This document shows positions 28,562-36,499 of a stretch of DNA of 64,000 nt, in pieces. Location: contig NZ_WBKI01000001.1 in the NCBI RefSeq assembly GCF_008830365.1, positions 496,001 through 560,000 of the forward strand. The letters are read 5' to 3'. The notes below the pieces were generated by a model. The model was not told the origin of the DNA, did not search any database, and was given only the letters and a program-made list of their open reading frames with translations. The DNA is from Serratia proteamaculans (lineage in GTDB: Bacteria; Pseudomonadota; Gammaproteobacteria; Enterobacterales; Enterobacteriaceae). A program made the translations under genes and the position numbers. Position 1 is the first letter of the stretch. Each line of letters opens with the position of its first letter.

Positions 28562-29915
28562 GGACTTTTTCCTCATGGTGTTTGGTTGATTTACCGTTAA
28601 CAAACCACGCAATCAGCGTGACGAAGACGATGAACAGGGCGATGAACAGCCAGTTACCCTGGAAGGCATGGCCCATCACCAGACCGCTACTGATGACGTC
28701 GGCGTCGCTGAAGGTCACGCCGACAAAGCCGTAGCTTTCCAGCATCGGCACCAGAATCGCCGGCAGGAAGGTGATAAACAGACCGTGGACCACGCCGCCG
28801 ATCATAGCGCCGCGGCGACCACCAAGCGCATTGCCGAAGATGCCTGCGGTACCGCCAGCGAAGAAGTTGGTCAACAGACCAGGCAGGATCATCGCCAGAC
28901 CGAACATAGGGAAAACGATCATGCCGATGATGGAGCCCAGGGTGGTGGCCAGGAAGCCAACGATCACCGCGTTCGGGGCGTAGGGGAACAGCACCGGGCA
29001 GTCCAGTGCCGGTTTGGCGTCCGGCACGATGCGCATGGCGATACCGCGAAAGGCGGGGACCAGTTCGTTAAGCAGCAGGCGCACGCCGCTATAGAGAATA
29101 AAGACCCCGGCGACAAACTGAATGGCCTGCATAAAGGAGTACATCAGGTAGTTCATACCGCCGGCATATTGGGCAATGTATTGCGGACCGGCCGCCAGCG
29201 CGGGGATCAGGTACATCGGGATCATCACCACCGCCATCGACAGGTAGGTATCCTGCAGGAATTTGAAGTTGTCTGGCAGCTCCAGATCTTCGGTTGAGCG
29301 GGAACCTTTACCAACCACCTTGGCGACTGCCGCCTGGACCAGATAGCCGATGGTACAAAAGTGCCCCAGCGCCACCTCATCCGACCCGGTGATTTTGCGC
29401 ACCACCGGTTGGGCCAATGCCGGCATTAACACCGCCATTACGCCGCCAAAGATGCCGCCGGTCAGGATCAGCGGCAGGCCGGTTAGGCCGGCCTTGTAGC
29501 CGATCACCGCCCCGATGGTGGCCATCCACAACAACGCCTGGCCGGTCAGGAAGATGTACTTGAACGGGGTAATACGGGCAATGATGATATTCACCGCGAA
29601 AATCACCATCAGGGTCATCGCCACTTCCGAGCCCAGCTCACGGTTGGCCAGGCCGGCAATGGCGGCGACGTCGGTGATGTAGCCGGTCATGCCGAAGCCG
29701 TGAGTGAAGATGCTGTTCAGGTAGGTCAGGGCACCGACAATAATGTTGATGCCTGCCATCATGATCAGAAAGCCCAACAGGGTTTTAAAGGTGCCCTCGG
29801 CCACTTTCCCGGTAGATTTTTTCTGCAGTATTAGCCCCAGCATGGCGATAAAGGCGATCAGGATCGAAGCCTGACCGAGCAGGTCTTTGACAATGAAGTC
29901 AATCAGGCTATTCAT
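28548..29915 (-). CDS. PTS EIIC component, ascorbate (UlaA/SgaT) family
   Basis: 455 residues with about 11 membrane helices. It follows the UlaA fold: ILIAFIAMLGLILQKKS near the N terminus, PFKYIFLTGQALLW, ALGHFCTIGYL, and CPVLFPYAPNAVIVGF in separate conserved blocks. It carries the sugar across the inner membrane, with phosphorylation by the separate IIB. Residues differ enough from UlaA that ascorbate is not assured, and no ulaD/E/F-like genes are nearby. It overlaps IIB by 8 bases. Confidence 0.9.
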   Translation of the reverse strand: MNSLIDFIVKDLLGQASILIAFIAMLGLILQKKSTGKVAEGTFKTLLGFLIMMAGINIIVGALTYLNSIFTHGFGMTGYITDVAAIAGLANRELGSEVAMTLMVIFAVNIIIARITPFKYIFLTGQALLWMATIGAVIGYKAGLTGLPLILTGGIFGGVMAVLMPALAQPVVRKITGSDEVALGHFCTIGYLVQAAVAKVVGKGSRSTEDLELPDNFKFLQDTYLSMAVVMIPMYLIPALAAGPQYIAQYAGGMNYLMYSFMQAIQFVAGVFILYSGVRLLLNELVPAFRGIAMRIVPDAKPALDCPVLFPYAPNAVIVGFLATTLGSIIGMIVFPMFGLAMILPGLLTNFFAGGTAGIFGNALGGRRGAMIGGVVHGLFITFLPAILVPMLESYGFVGVTFSDADVISSGLVMGHAFQGNWLFIALFIVFVTLIAWFVNGKSTKHHEEKVHETL

Positions 29916-30222
29916 GGCAGTTTTCCTTCATGTCGCGCTCTTTTAAAAAGGCCACGATCTTTTGCTCAATTTCTACTTTATCGGTGAGCCGGTGGAGAAT
30001 AATCACCCGTTTCTTTTCCTCTTCGCTGGCATCGGCATTTAAAATATCGGCGAAGGTTTTTTGGGTGAGAATAATATCTGATTTAAAGGCGCTGGCCTCA
30101 GAGATAGTGGTGTGATCAATGTCTGCCTCAATCTCTAATTTTTTCAGCACCGCTCTTGCGCTCATTTCGATGGCAAAGCTGGAGCCGAGGCCACAGCCAC
30201 ATACGCACAGTATTTTAAGCAT
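29908..30222 (-). CDS. PTS EIIB component, ascorbate/galactitol type
   Basis: 104 residues, start preceded by GAGGAG. The P-loop ILCVCGCGLGSSFA has Cys at the phosphorylated position (residue 8), like UlaB/SgaB VCGNGQGSS; extra Cys residues flank it (6 and 10). It transfers phosphate from IIA to the sugar during transport. It overlaps the IIC gene. Confidence 0.88.
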   Translation of the reverse strand: MLKILCVCGCGLGSSFAIEMSARAVLKKLEIEADIDHTTISEASAFKSDIILTQKTFADILNADASEEEKKRVIILHRLTDKVEIEQKIVAFLKERDMKENCHE

Positions 30223-30232
30223 GGGGATCTCC

Positions 30233-31213
30233 TCAGATTATATTTAATTGCCTGGCGAGTTTGTAATGGTGTCCTTCGGTATCAATCAAACGTTTTTGCA
30301 TGCTGATTAAGTCAATCGGAATGGGTTGGTTGCTGGCATTAATAATAATGGCTTTGTTTTTCATGCCGGAATGAATACAACGAACCACTTCGCTGGCCAT
30401 AATAGTTCCCTGATAAATCTCTTCACAGGTAGGATCGCCATTGCGTAAACCATAACCCATAATGGTTTTACGGATGCGTACACCAATTTTTGGTTCAAGC
30501 TGTTTAATCATGGTGTCAATGGCACCCTGAAAGCCTGGCGAATATTCTTTGGTATATCCCTCGGAACATAAAATAATGACGCTATTTTGTTGTTCCAGCC
30601 GCTGGGATATTTTTTCTGCCAGCTGGCTTAAGGCATATTGGCATTCCGGGATCAGGGCAAAGTCCGCATTGGATTTGATCGCCGCCTGCAGCGTCAGTTC
30701 CCCACAGTAGCCGCCCAATAGCTCAATCATAAACACGCGTCCGGGCAGGGCGCGTCCGGTGTTGCGCAGCTTGGAGACCTCTTTGATCACCTGCTCGCAG
30801 GCGGTAGAAAAACCAATACTGTAATGGCTGCCAAACACATCATTGTCGATGGTCATGCCCACGCCAAAACAGTTAACGCCAAATTCGCTGAGGGTATTTA
30901 AAAACTGCAGCGAACCGTCGCCACCGGCCATAATAAGCACTTCAATGTGTAAGGTTTTAAGCTGCTTGCTGATGGTTTCATATTCACCGGCAACCAATTT
31001 CTTGGCCGTGCGGCCGGAAGACATTATCGGCATCGATGAAATAGAGTAATCAACCAGGTCGCGATGACTGACAGATTGATGTTGATTAGCCAATAATCCG
31101 GGTATTCCGCCGTTAAACAGAACGATATCGGCCTGCGCCAGTCTGGCGACCTGGAAAATAAAGTTATTAATGCCGGTGACGTCGCCGCCGCTTATTACCA
31201 CACCGATTTTCAT
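30233..31213 (-). CDS. Divergent phosphofructokinase-family (PfkA-type) sugar-phosphate kinase
   Basis: 326 residues from MKIGVVISGGDVTG; GGAGG lies upstream. Clear PfkA fold: GGDGS at 97-101 (the ATP rather than pyrophosphate form), TIDND at 121-125 with the catalytic Asp, GRVFMIELLGGYCGELTL, and a C-terminal R-x5-GYGLRNGDP. Compared by eye with E. coli PfkA, the Arg of MGRYCG (Arg171) is Gly168, the His of GHIQRGG (His249) is Tyr254, and the residue before TIDND is Met. Arg162 and Arg243 equivalents are kept. It is therefore probably a kinase for a sugar 6-phosphate, but perhaps not fructose 6-phosphate. First gene of the PTS operon. Confidence 0.82.
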   Translation of the reverse strand: MKIGVVISGGDVTGINNFIFQVARLAQADIVLFNGGIPGLLANQHQSVSHRDLVDYSISSMPIMSSGRTAKKLVAGEYETISKQLKTLHIEVLIMAGGDGSLQFLNTLSEFGVNCFGVGMTIDNDVFGSHYSIGFSTACEQVIKEVSKLRNTGRALPGRVFMIELLGGYCGELTLQAAIKSNADFALIPECQYALSQLAEKISQRLEQQNSVIILCSEGYTKEYSPGFQGAIDTMIKQLEPKIGVRIRKTIMGYGLRNGDPTCEEIYQGTIMASEVVRCIHSGMKNKAIIINASNQPIPIDLISMQKRLIDTEGHHYKLARQLNII

Positions 31214-31490
31214 ATGCTGGCCTCCAATCTGTTCCGTGGGGCTCATTGTCATTTTTGGCATCGCTAAAATTTGCAAGAGACATCACAAAACACTCACAAA
31301 TATTTCCGTGATTGTCCTTGACAGACTGGTTGTAGTTAATGTTTTTGAGAGGTAGATCCCATTTTAATTTAAGTGCCTCAGCAGCGTTAAAACGACTATT
31401 TATTAATAATCATCATGTTACATCTGTGTTGTCGTAGGATTATTAGTAGGGAGAAAAATGATTGGCTGGGAGAAAATAAGTTTAACGAAG

Positions 31491-31506
31491 TGTGATTTCT
31501 CTCGCA
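31491..31506. promoter_or_regulatory. CRP-cAMP binding site upstream of the PTS operon
   Basis: TGTGATTTCTCTCGCA matches TGTGA-N6-TCACA at 9 of 10 fixed positions. It is centred about 62 bases before the start expected from TACTAA at 31443-31448, a class I position. Confidence 0.5.
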
Positions 31507-31532
31507 TTTTTATCCTATTCGCGGAGATTAAT

Positions 31533-31577
31533 CGTAATAAATACGCAAAGAAGATTAATAACCGCGTATTTATTACG
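31533..31577. promoter_or_regulatory. Perfect 14-bp inverted repeat, operator or deoR terminator
   Basis: CGTAATAAATACGC and GCGTATTTATTACG are exact reverse complements with a 17-nt spacer, about 20 bases past the regulator stop. There is no T run after it, so an operator seems as likely as a terminator. Confidence 0.6.
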
Positions 31578-31598
31578 TTATTTAATTCAGGATACCAC

Positions 31599-32354
31599 TC
31601 AGGCTTTGATAACGGTCAACCCGGCCTGTTCCAGTGGGGCCGTTAGCGCGGCGTCGGTCGAACGTTCGACAATAATACTCTGCGCCAGTGTGATATCGCC
31701 AATGGCATACTGTGAGGCGGCATTCAACTTGGCGGCAGAGGCCAACACCACGGTTTCGGCTGCCCGCGCCGCCAGAGCGCGCTTGATGTAGGCCTCTTCT
31801 AGATCGCCGGTGCTCAGGCCGGCGGTCGGGTGCACGCCGGTCACGCCCATAAAGTAGAGGTCGGCGCGGATGTGCGACATAGCTTCCACCGCTGCCGCGC
31901 CCACGCTGACGATCGAGTGTTTGTACAGCCGCCCACCGATCAGAATGACTTCCACTTTGGGGTGCTCCACCAGGCCAACCGCCACGCTGGGGCTGTGGGT
32001 GACGATTGTGGCTTCCAGCGTGGAGGGAAGCTGTTTCACCAATTCGGCGGAGGTGGTACCGCCGTCGATGATCACCACCTGACCGGGTGCGATCATTGCC
32101 GCTGCGGCTTTGGCAATTGCGCGCTTGGCGGCAGATTCCTGCCCGTTTCTTTCGGCGAAGGTGGCAATCGCCGGAGAGACCGGCAGCGCGCCACCGTGCA
32201 CCCGTTGCAACAGTCCTTCACTGTCCAGCTCGCGCAAGTCACGCCGCAGAGTATCCTCGGACAACCCGAACATCTCGCTGAGCTGTTTGGCCAGCACCTG
32301 TCCGTCCTGGGCCAGTTTTTCCAGAATGATTTTTTTACGTTGGCTGGTGAGCAT
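31599..32354 (-). CDS. DeoR/GlpR-family transcriptional regulator
   Basis: 251 residues. N-terminal winged helix (QRKKIILEKLAQDGQV, then LSEDTLRRDLRELDSEGLLQRVHGGA), and a C-terminal sugar-phosphate sensor domain with IDGGTTSAELVKQLP. It probably represses the PTS/PFK-like/aldolase operon downstream and its own gene, with a phosphorylated intermediate as inducer. Phased direct repeats lie just upstream of its start. Same strand as the operon but separated by 385 bases. Confidence 0.9.
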   Translation of the reverse strand: MLTSQRKKIILEKLAQDGQVLAKQLSEMFGLSEDTLRRDLRELDSEGLLQRVHGGALPVSPAIATFAERNGQESAAKRAIAKAAAAMIAPGQVVIIDGGTTSAELVKQLPSTLEATIVTHSPSVAVGLVEHPKVEVILIGGRLYKHSIVSVGAAAVEAMSHIRADLYFMGVTGVHPTAGLSTGDLEEAYIKRALAARAAETVVLASAAKLNAASQYAIGDITLAQSIIVERSTDAALTAPLEQAGLTVIKA

Positions 32355-32380
32355 GACGTTCTCCCGTTAAATTTACTCTG

Positions 32381-32417
32381 CACGAAATATCTTGATAATA
32401 CACGAAACCGCACGATA
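32381..32417. promoter_or_regulatory. Phased direct repeats, likely DeoR-type operator
   Basis: CACGAAA (32381), CACGAAA (32401) and CACGATA (32411) are spaced by 20 and 10 bp, on one face of the helix, between the divergent deoR-type and nudK-like genes. Such arrays are typical for DeoR-family repressors. Confidence 0.5.
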
Positions 32418-32454
32418 GTATCGCTTTCCTTTCCTGGTTGTGGAGTTGACCAAC

Positions 32455-33051
32455 ATGATCGCCACTAAAGATCGGGTTCGTATTATCGAAACCCGGGTGC
32501 TGTCCGATGACTGGTATCTGCTGAAAAAAACCACCTTTGATTTTTTACGTCGCGATGGAGTATGGCAGCGGCAAAGCCGTGAAACCTACGATCGCGGCGA
32601 CGGTGCTACCATTTTGCTGTTTAACCGCCAGGCGCAAACGGTGGTGCTGACGCGCCAGTTTCGCTTCCCAGTGTTTGTCAACGGTCACGACGGCATGCTG
32701 CTCGAGGCCGCCGCCGGTCTGTTGGACAACGCTTCGCCGGAAGAACGTATCCGTGCGGAAGCGGAGGAAGAAACCGGCTATAGGGTGCAAAACGTGCAAA
32801 AGGTATTTGAAGCTTATATGAGCCCCGGTTCCGTTACCGAGAAGCTGCATTTCTTTGTCGGCGAGTATCATGCCGCCGGGCGGGTCAGCGACGGCGGTGG
32901 GGTGGAAGCGGAAGGCGAAGATCTCGAGGTGATCGAACTGCCGCTGACGGAGGCGCTGAACGCCATTGCTCAGGGGAGTATTGTCGATGCCAAAACCATC
33001 ATGCTGCTACAGTTTGTTGCCCTTAATCACACGCTGGAGAATGCGCTATGA
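32455..33051 (+). CDS. nudK: NudK-like Nudix hydrolase (GDP-mannose/ADP-sugar type)
   Basis: 198 residues from MIATKDRVRI; GGAG lies upstream, and an in-frame GTG 15 bases earlier is rejected. It resembles E. coli NudK throughout: YDRGDGATILLFNRQ, then a Nudix box region around GLLDNASPEER and EAEEETGY, and YMSPGSVTEKLHFFVGEY. It hydrolyses nucleoside diphosphate sugars to sugar 1-phosphate and nucleotide. Stop and next start overlap (ATGA), coupling it to the DUF4406 gene. The symbol is by family; orthology to E. coli nudK is not proven. Confidence 0.85.
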   Translation: MIATKDRVRIIETRVLSDDWYLLKKTTFDFLRRDGVWQRQSRETYDRGDGATILLFNRQAQTVVLTRQFRFPVFVNGHDGMLLEAAAGLLDNASPEERIRAEAEEETGYRVQNVQKVFEAYMSPGSVTEKLHFFVGEYHAAGRVSDGGGVEAEGEDLEVIELPLTEALNAIAQGSIVDAKTIMLLQFVALNHTLENAL

Positions 33052-33410
33052 AAGCTCAACTGATATTAATTGCTGGCCCTTACCGCAGCGGTACCGATGG
33101 CGATGCACAGCGTATTGCCGATAACCTGCAACGCCTGGAACAGGCAGCGCTTGAGGTGTACCAACGGGGGCATGTACCGGTGATTGGGGAATGGCTGGCG
33201 TTACCACTGGCGGCAGCGGCAGGCTCAACCCGCCATGACGATGCCATTAGCGAGGAATACCTCTATCCGGTGGCCCATCGGCTGATTGCCCAGTGTCAGG
33301 CGGTGTATCGCATTGAGGGGGTGTCGGCGGGGGCCGATAACGACGTACGCTTGGCTCATGAGCGCGGCCTGACAGTTTATCAGCGTCTCGCAGAGATCCC
33401 ACAGGTTTAA
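33048..33410 (+). CDS. DUF4406 protein, nucleoside 2-deoxyribosyltransferase-like fold
   Basis: 120 residues. The N terminus LILIAGPYRSGTDGDAQRIADNLQRLEQAA is typical of DUF4406/deoxyribosyltransferase-like proteins that bind nucleotides (AGPYRSG loop). A later acidic GADNDVRLAHERG segment fits. No characterised activity is known to me. Coupling to the Nudix gene suggests a joint role in nucleotide or nucleotide-sugar turnover. Confidence 0.72.
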   Translation: MKAQLILIAGPYRSGTDGDAQRIADNLQRLEQAALEVYQRGHVPVIGEWLALPLAAAAGSTRHDDAISEEYLYPVAHRLIAQCQAVYRIEGVSAGADNDVRLAHERGLTVYQRLAEIPQV

Positions 33411-33445
33411 GCCTGGATAGCGGTGACGTAGCAAAGATGAGATAG

Positions 33446-33466
33446 GCCCTCTCCTGGCGAGAGGGC
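33446..33466. terminator. Hairpin between DUF4406 gene and malY
   Basis: GCCCTCTC-CTGGC-GAGAGGGC, a perfect 8-bp stem between convergent genes. It lacks a strong T run on either side. Confidence 0.55.
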
Positions 33467-33480
33467 TTGAGGTGAACGGA

Positions 33481-34662
33481 CTAAGCTGGGCCCAGCACAA
33501 ATTTCATTCCGTTAATCAACTTGTCCATACCGGCCTCTACCTTGCTGCGCGGGCAGCCGACGTTCAGCCGCAGGAAGCCACGGCCTTCTTCGCCGTAGGT
33601 GAAGCCCGGCATGATGGCAACCTTCTCCCGCTCGATCAGCACCTGTTGTAACTGACGGTCGTCAATGCCCAGCGGGCGCAGATCGATCCAGGCCAGGTAA
33701 GTGGCCTGTGGTGGTTGCCAATTCAGTGTCGGGAACGCCTGATTCAACCGCTCGGCAACGTAGGTTAGGTTGTCCTGCAGGTAGTCGCGCAGTGCGTCCA
33801 GCCAGGGCTCGCCGTGGCGATAAGCGGCAATATGCGCGACAACCGCCAGTACTGCCGGAGAAGATAACCCGTCGCGTGCCTTAAGTTGCTGAGTGTAGGC
33901 CTCACGCGCGGCATCATCGCTGATAAAACCGTAGGCCCCGGTCAACGCCGGGATATTGAAGGTTTTGGAACCTGAGGTCAGCAGTGCCCAAGGCGTGGTG
34001 GCAAACTGGCTCCAGGGCGTATGATGTTGCTCGCCCCAGACCATATCCATATGGATCTCATCGCTGATCACCCGCACGTCGTGGCGTTCGCACAGCTCGG
34101 CCATTTGCTGCAATTCCTCCGCACGCCATACCTTGCCGGTCGGGTTGTGCGGGCTGCACAGCAGCAGAATTTTGGTTTGCGGCCGTGCCAGTAACGCCTC
34201 CAGGTGGGCCATATCGCACTGCCAGTCGTTGCCGTCCTTGTGCAGTGGGCAGGCCAGCAGTTGGCGTTGATTACCGAGGATCACCTTATAAAAAGCGTCA
34301 TAAGCCGGGGTGTGGGTGACGACGTATTCACCCGGTGCTGACCACTGGCGGATCAATTGCGCCACCATGTAAATCACCGACGGACCATAGACGGCCATAT
34401 GGGTGTCTATGGGGGTATTGAAGCGCTGTTGATACCAGTGGCGCACCGCGCCGAGAAAATCCTCATGCTGCCAGCGGCTGTAGCCCAGCACACCATGCTG
34501 CAGGCGCTGTTGCAGCGCCTCGAGAATGCAGGGCGCGGTGGCGAAATCCATATCGGAAATGGTGAACGGCAGCAGGTCATCGTGACCAAAACGGTCAGCG
34601 ATGTAATCCCATTGCGTGCACCAGGTACCGTGGCGATCGACCGGGGTGGAAAAATCAAACAT
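33481..34662 (-). CDS. malY: MalY, PLP-dependent cystathionine beta-lyase and MalT modulator
   Basis: 393 residues, type I aminotransferase fold. The PLP Lys is K233 in TSGSKTFNIPALTG, at the same position as E. coli MalY. SPHNPTGKVW and ISDEIHMDMVW are also conserved. It can cleave cystathionine, and in E. coli it binds and inhibits MalT. It overlaps malX by 8 bases, forming malXY. Confidence 0.94.
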   Translation of the reverse strand: MFDFSTPVDRHGTWCTQWDYIADRFGHDDLLPFTISDMDFATAPCILEALQQRLQHGVLGYSRWQHEDFLGAVRHWYQQRFNTPIDTHMAVYGPSVIYMVAQLIRQWSAPGEYVVTHTPAYDAFYKVILGNQRQLLACPLHKDGNDWQCDMAHLEALLARPQTKILLLCSPHNPTGKVWRAEELQQMAELCERHDVRVISDEIHMDMVWGEQHHTPWSQFATTPWALLTSGSKTFNIPALTGAYGFISDDAAREAYTQQLKARDGLSSPAVLAVVAHIAAYRHGEPWLDALRDYLQDNLTYVAERLNQAFPTLNWQPPQATYLAWIDLRPLGIDDRQLQQVLIEREKVAIMPGFTYGEEGRGFLRLNVGCPRSKVEAGMDKLINGMKFVLGPA

Positions 34663-36274
34663 TTGACGTTCCCTGCAGGGCCGCAGCAGGAAGCGCTGCC
34701 GCTATCAGTGAGTCTAATTCATCTTTCACCGATTGCACCTGCGGGCCGATCACCACCTGAAGATTGTGCTCATTGAGGTGTACCACGCCAATGGCGCGAT
34801 TGGCCTTCAGCGCTGCGTCATCCACCTTGCTCATGTCGTCGACCGACAGGCGCAGGCGGGTGATGCAGTTATCCAAAGAAACAATATTCTCACTGCCGCC
34901 CAGCGCCGCCAGAATGGCCGGAACGTTATAGCCGGATTTGCCGACCGGGCCAGCGGGGGCGCTCTGGCTGGCTGTGGTTTCGCTTTCGCGGCCCGGCGTT
35001 TTGATATTAAAGCGCTGAATGGAGAAGCGGAAAATGGCGTAGTAGGCGGCGAACCAGATGCCGGCGACGATCGGTACCAGATACCACTTGGTGGCGGTAC
35101 CGTGCAGAATGCCGAATACCACGAAGTCGATGATATTGCCGTCGGTGTTGCCGATGGTCACGCCCAGCAGCGCCATCACGGTGAAGCCCAACCCGGTGAG
35201 GACCGCGTGAATGAGATACAGGAACGGTGCGACAAACAGGAACAGGAACTCGATCGGTTCGGTGGTGCCGCCGACCACGCAGGCCACTACGCCGGAGATC
35301 AGCAGGCCTTTAATCTTGTGGCGGTTTTCCGGCTTGGCACAGTGATACATGGCTAACGCTGCGCCCGGCAGACCACCCAGGAAGGCCGGCATCTTGCCCT
35401 GTGACAGGAAGCGGGTGGCGCTTTCGGCAAAGCCGGTGGTGGTTGGGCAGGAAAGCTGAGCCTGGAAGATGGTCAACGCACCGCTCACGGTATGGCCGCA
35501 GACGTCGAGCGTGCCGCCCGCCTCGGTAAAGCGGATCAGCGCCACCAGAATATGCTGCAAGCCGAAGGGTAACAGCAGGCGTTCGCCAGTACCGAACAGC
35601 ATCGGCCCAAAGGCACCGGCGCTGTTGATCACCCAGCCCAGCCCGGTAATACCGGCGGCAAACCAGGGCCAAATCAGGGGGATCACCAGGCCACACAAAC
35701 CCAGTATCACGGTGGTGACGATCGGCACAAAGCGGGTGCCGCCGAAGAACGCCAGCGCATCCGGCAGACGGATGGTGTGGAAACGCTCGTGCAATTTATA
35801 AACGATGATACCGACGATCACCGCACCCAGAATACCGGTATCAATCGATTGAATACCGAGGATATTTTGGATGTTGTTGGCTTTCAGCACCAGCGGATCG
35901 GTGGTGGGTAAAATGCCGGTGGTGGTCAGGTAGAAGTTGGTGGCCAGGTTCAGTACCGCAAAGCCGACGAAGCCGGAGAACGCGGCGACGCCCTTGTTTT
36001 CACGCGCCATACCCAGCGGAATGGCAATGGCGAACATCACCGGCAGGAAGCTAAAGGCAAAGGAGCCGATCTTGCTCATCCAGGTGAACAGCAACTGGAA
36101 GGCAGGGTGGCCGATAAACGGCAGCAGGGTGATGACATCCCGGCTGCTCAGTGAACTGCCGATACCCAGCATGATGCCGCAGAACGACAGCAAGGCGACG
36201 GGCAGCATAAATGTTTTGCCCAGGCTCTGGAAAAACTCCCAGAGCGTGATTTTTTGTTTTTTAGGTGCTGGCAT
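34655..36274 (-). CDS. malX: MalX, PTS EIICB of the maltose/glucose family
   Basis: 539 residues. The IIC domain (about 1-420, ten or so helices) has GTTEPIEFLFLFVAPFLY and FTEAGGTLDVCG; the C-terminal IIB domain has the phosphorylated Cys in SLDNCITRLRLSV. It can transport glucose and maltose in E. coli, although its natural role is unclear. The start has AGGAG upstream. Controlled by MalI through the two operators in front. Confidence 0.94.
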   Translation of the reverse strand: MPAPKKQKITLWEFFQSLGKTFMLPVALLSFCGIMLGIGSSLSSRDVITLLPFIGHPAFQLLFTWMSKIGSFAFSFLPVMFAIAIPLGMARENKGVAAFSGFVGFAVLNLATNFYLTTTGILPTTDPLVLKANNIQNILGIQSIDTGILGAVIVGIIVYKLHERFHTIRLPDALAFFGGTRFVPIVTTVILGLCGLVIPLIWPWFAAGITGLGWVINSAGAFGPMLFGTGERLLLPFGLQHILVALIRFTEAGGTLDVCGHTVSGALTIFQAQLSCPTTTGFAESATRFLSQGKMPAFLGGLPGAALAMYHCAKPENRHKIKGLLISGVVACVVGGTTEPIEFLFLFVAPFLYLIHAVLTGLGFTVMALLGVTIGNTDGNIIDFVVFGILHGTATKWYLVPIVAGIWFAAYYAIFRFSIQRFNIKTPGRESETTASQSAPAGPVGKSGYNVPAILAALGGSENIVSLDNCITRLRLSVDDMSKVDDAALKANRAIGVVHLNEHNLQVVIGPQVQSVKDELDSLIAAALPAAALQGTSNV

Positions 36275-36337
36275 AACCGGCGGCTCCTGGCGGAAAAACG
36301 TGCGAAAGTGGTGTGTACCCCTGTTAGGTAAAAATAA

Positions 36338-36353
36338 GATAAAACGTTTTACC
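36338..36353. promoter_or_regulatory. MalI operator 1 (malX side)
   Basis: GATAAAACGTTTTACC, a near-perfect palindrome with the AAAACGTTTT core of the E. coli MalI operator, 64 bases before malX. Confidence 0.75.
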
Positions 36354-36414
36354 TACTAAAAATGCGCCACTAATCACAATTCCGACGCGCACTTTGCGGT
36401 GACAATGACGAGAC

Positions 36415-36432
36415 CAGTAAAACGTTTTACTG
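36415..36432. promoter_or_regulatory. MalI operator 2 (malI side)
   Basis: CAGTAAAACGTTTTACTG, a perfect 18-bp palindrome, 68 bases before malI. The centres of the two operators are 78 bp apart. Confidence 0.78.
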
Positions 36433-36499
36433 ACCAAACAGATTCGGTATACCATTTGCTGCAAGATGCAGAATGCCCAGGAGCGGGCTCGCAGAGGTC

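Larger units (their letters stand above)
31214..31598 (-). promoter_or_regulatory. Leader and control region of the PTS/PFK-like operon
   Basis: 385 AT-rich bases between the DeoR-type gene and the PFK-like gene. In order towards the operon: a perfect 14-bp inverted repeat (31533-31577), a CRP-like site (31491-31506), a possible -10 TACTAA (31443-31448), and two CACAAA pieces 11 bp apart (31284-31301). A predicted start near 31436 would leave a leader of about 220 nt. A 62-codon plus-strand frame at 31458 has a ribosome site but overlaps the regulator gene and has no family, so it is not called. Confidence 0.5.

Noticed and set aside
28548-30222. Calling the PTS the L-ascorbate system ulaABC
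   Set aside because: The fold is the same, but the accompanying enzymes are a PFK-like kinase and class II aldolase, not UlaD/E/F, so the ascorbate label is unsupported.
31458-31646. A 62-codon plus-strand frame with a purine-rich ribosome-like site
   Set aside because: It overlaps the end of the DeoR gene, has no family resemblance, and covers the CRP-like site and inverted repeat.
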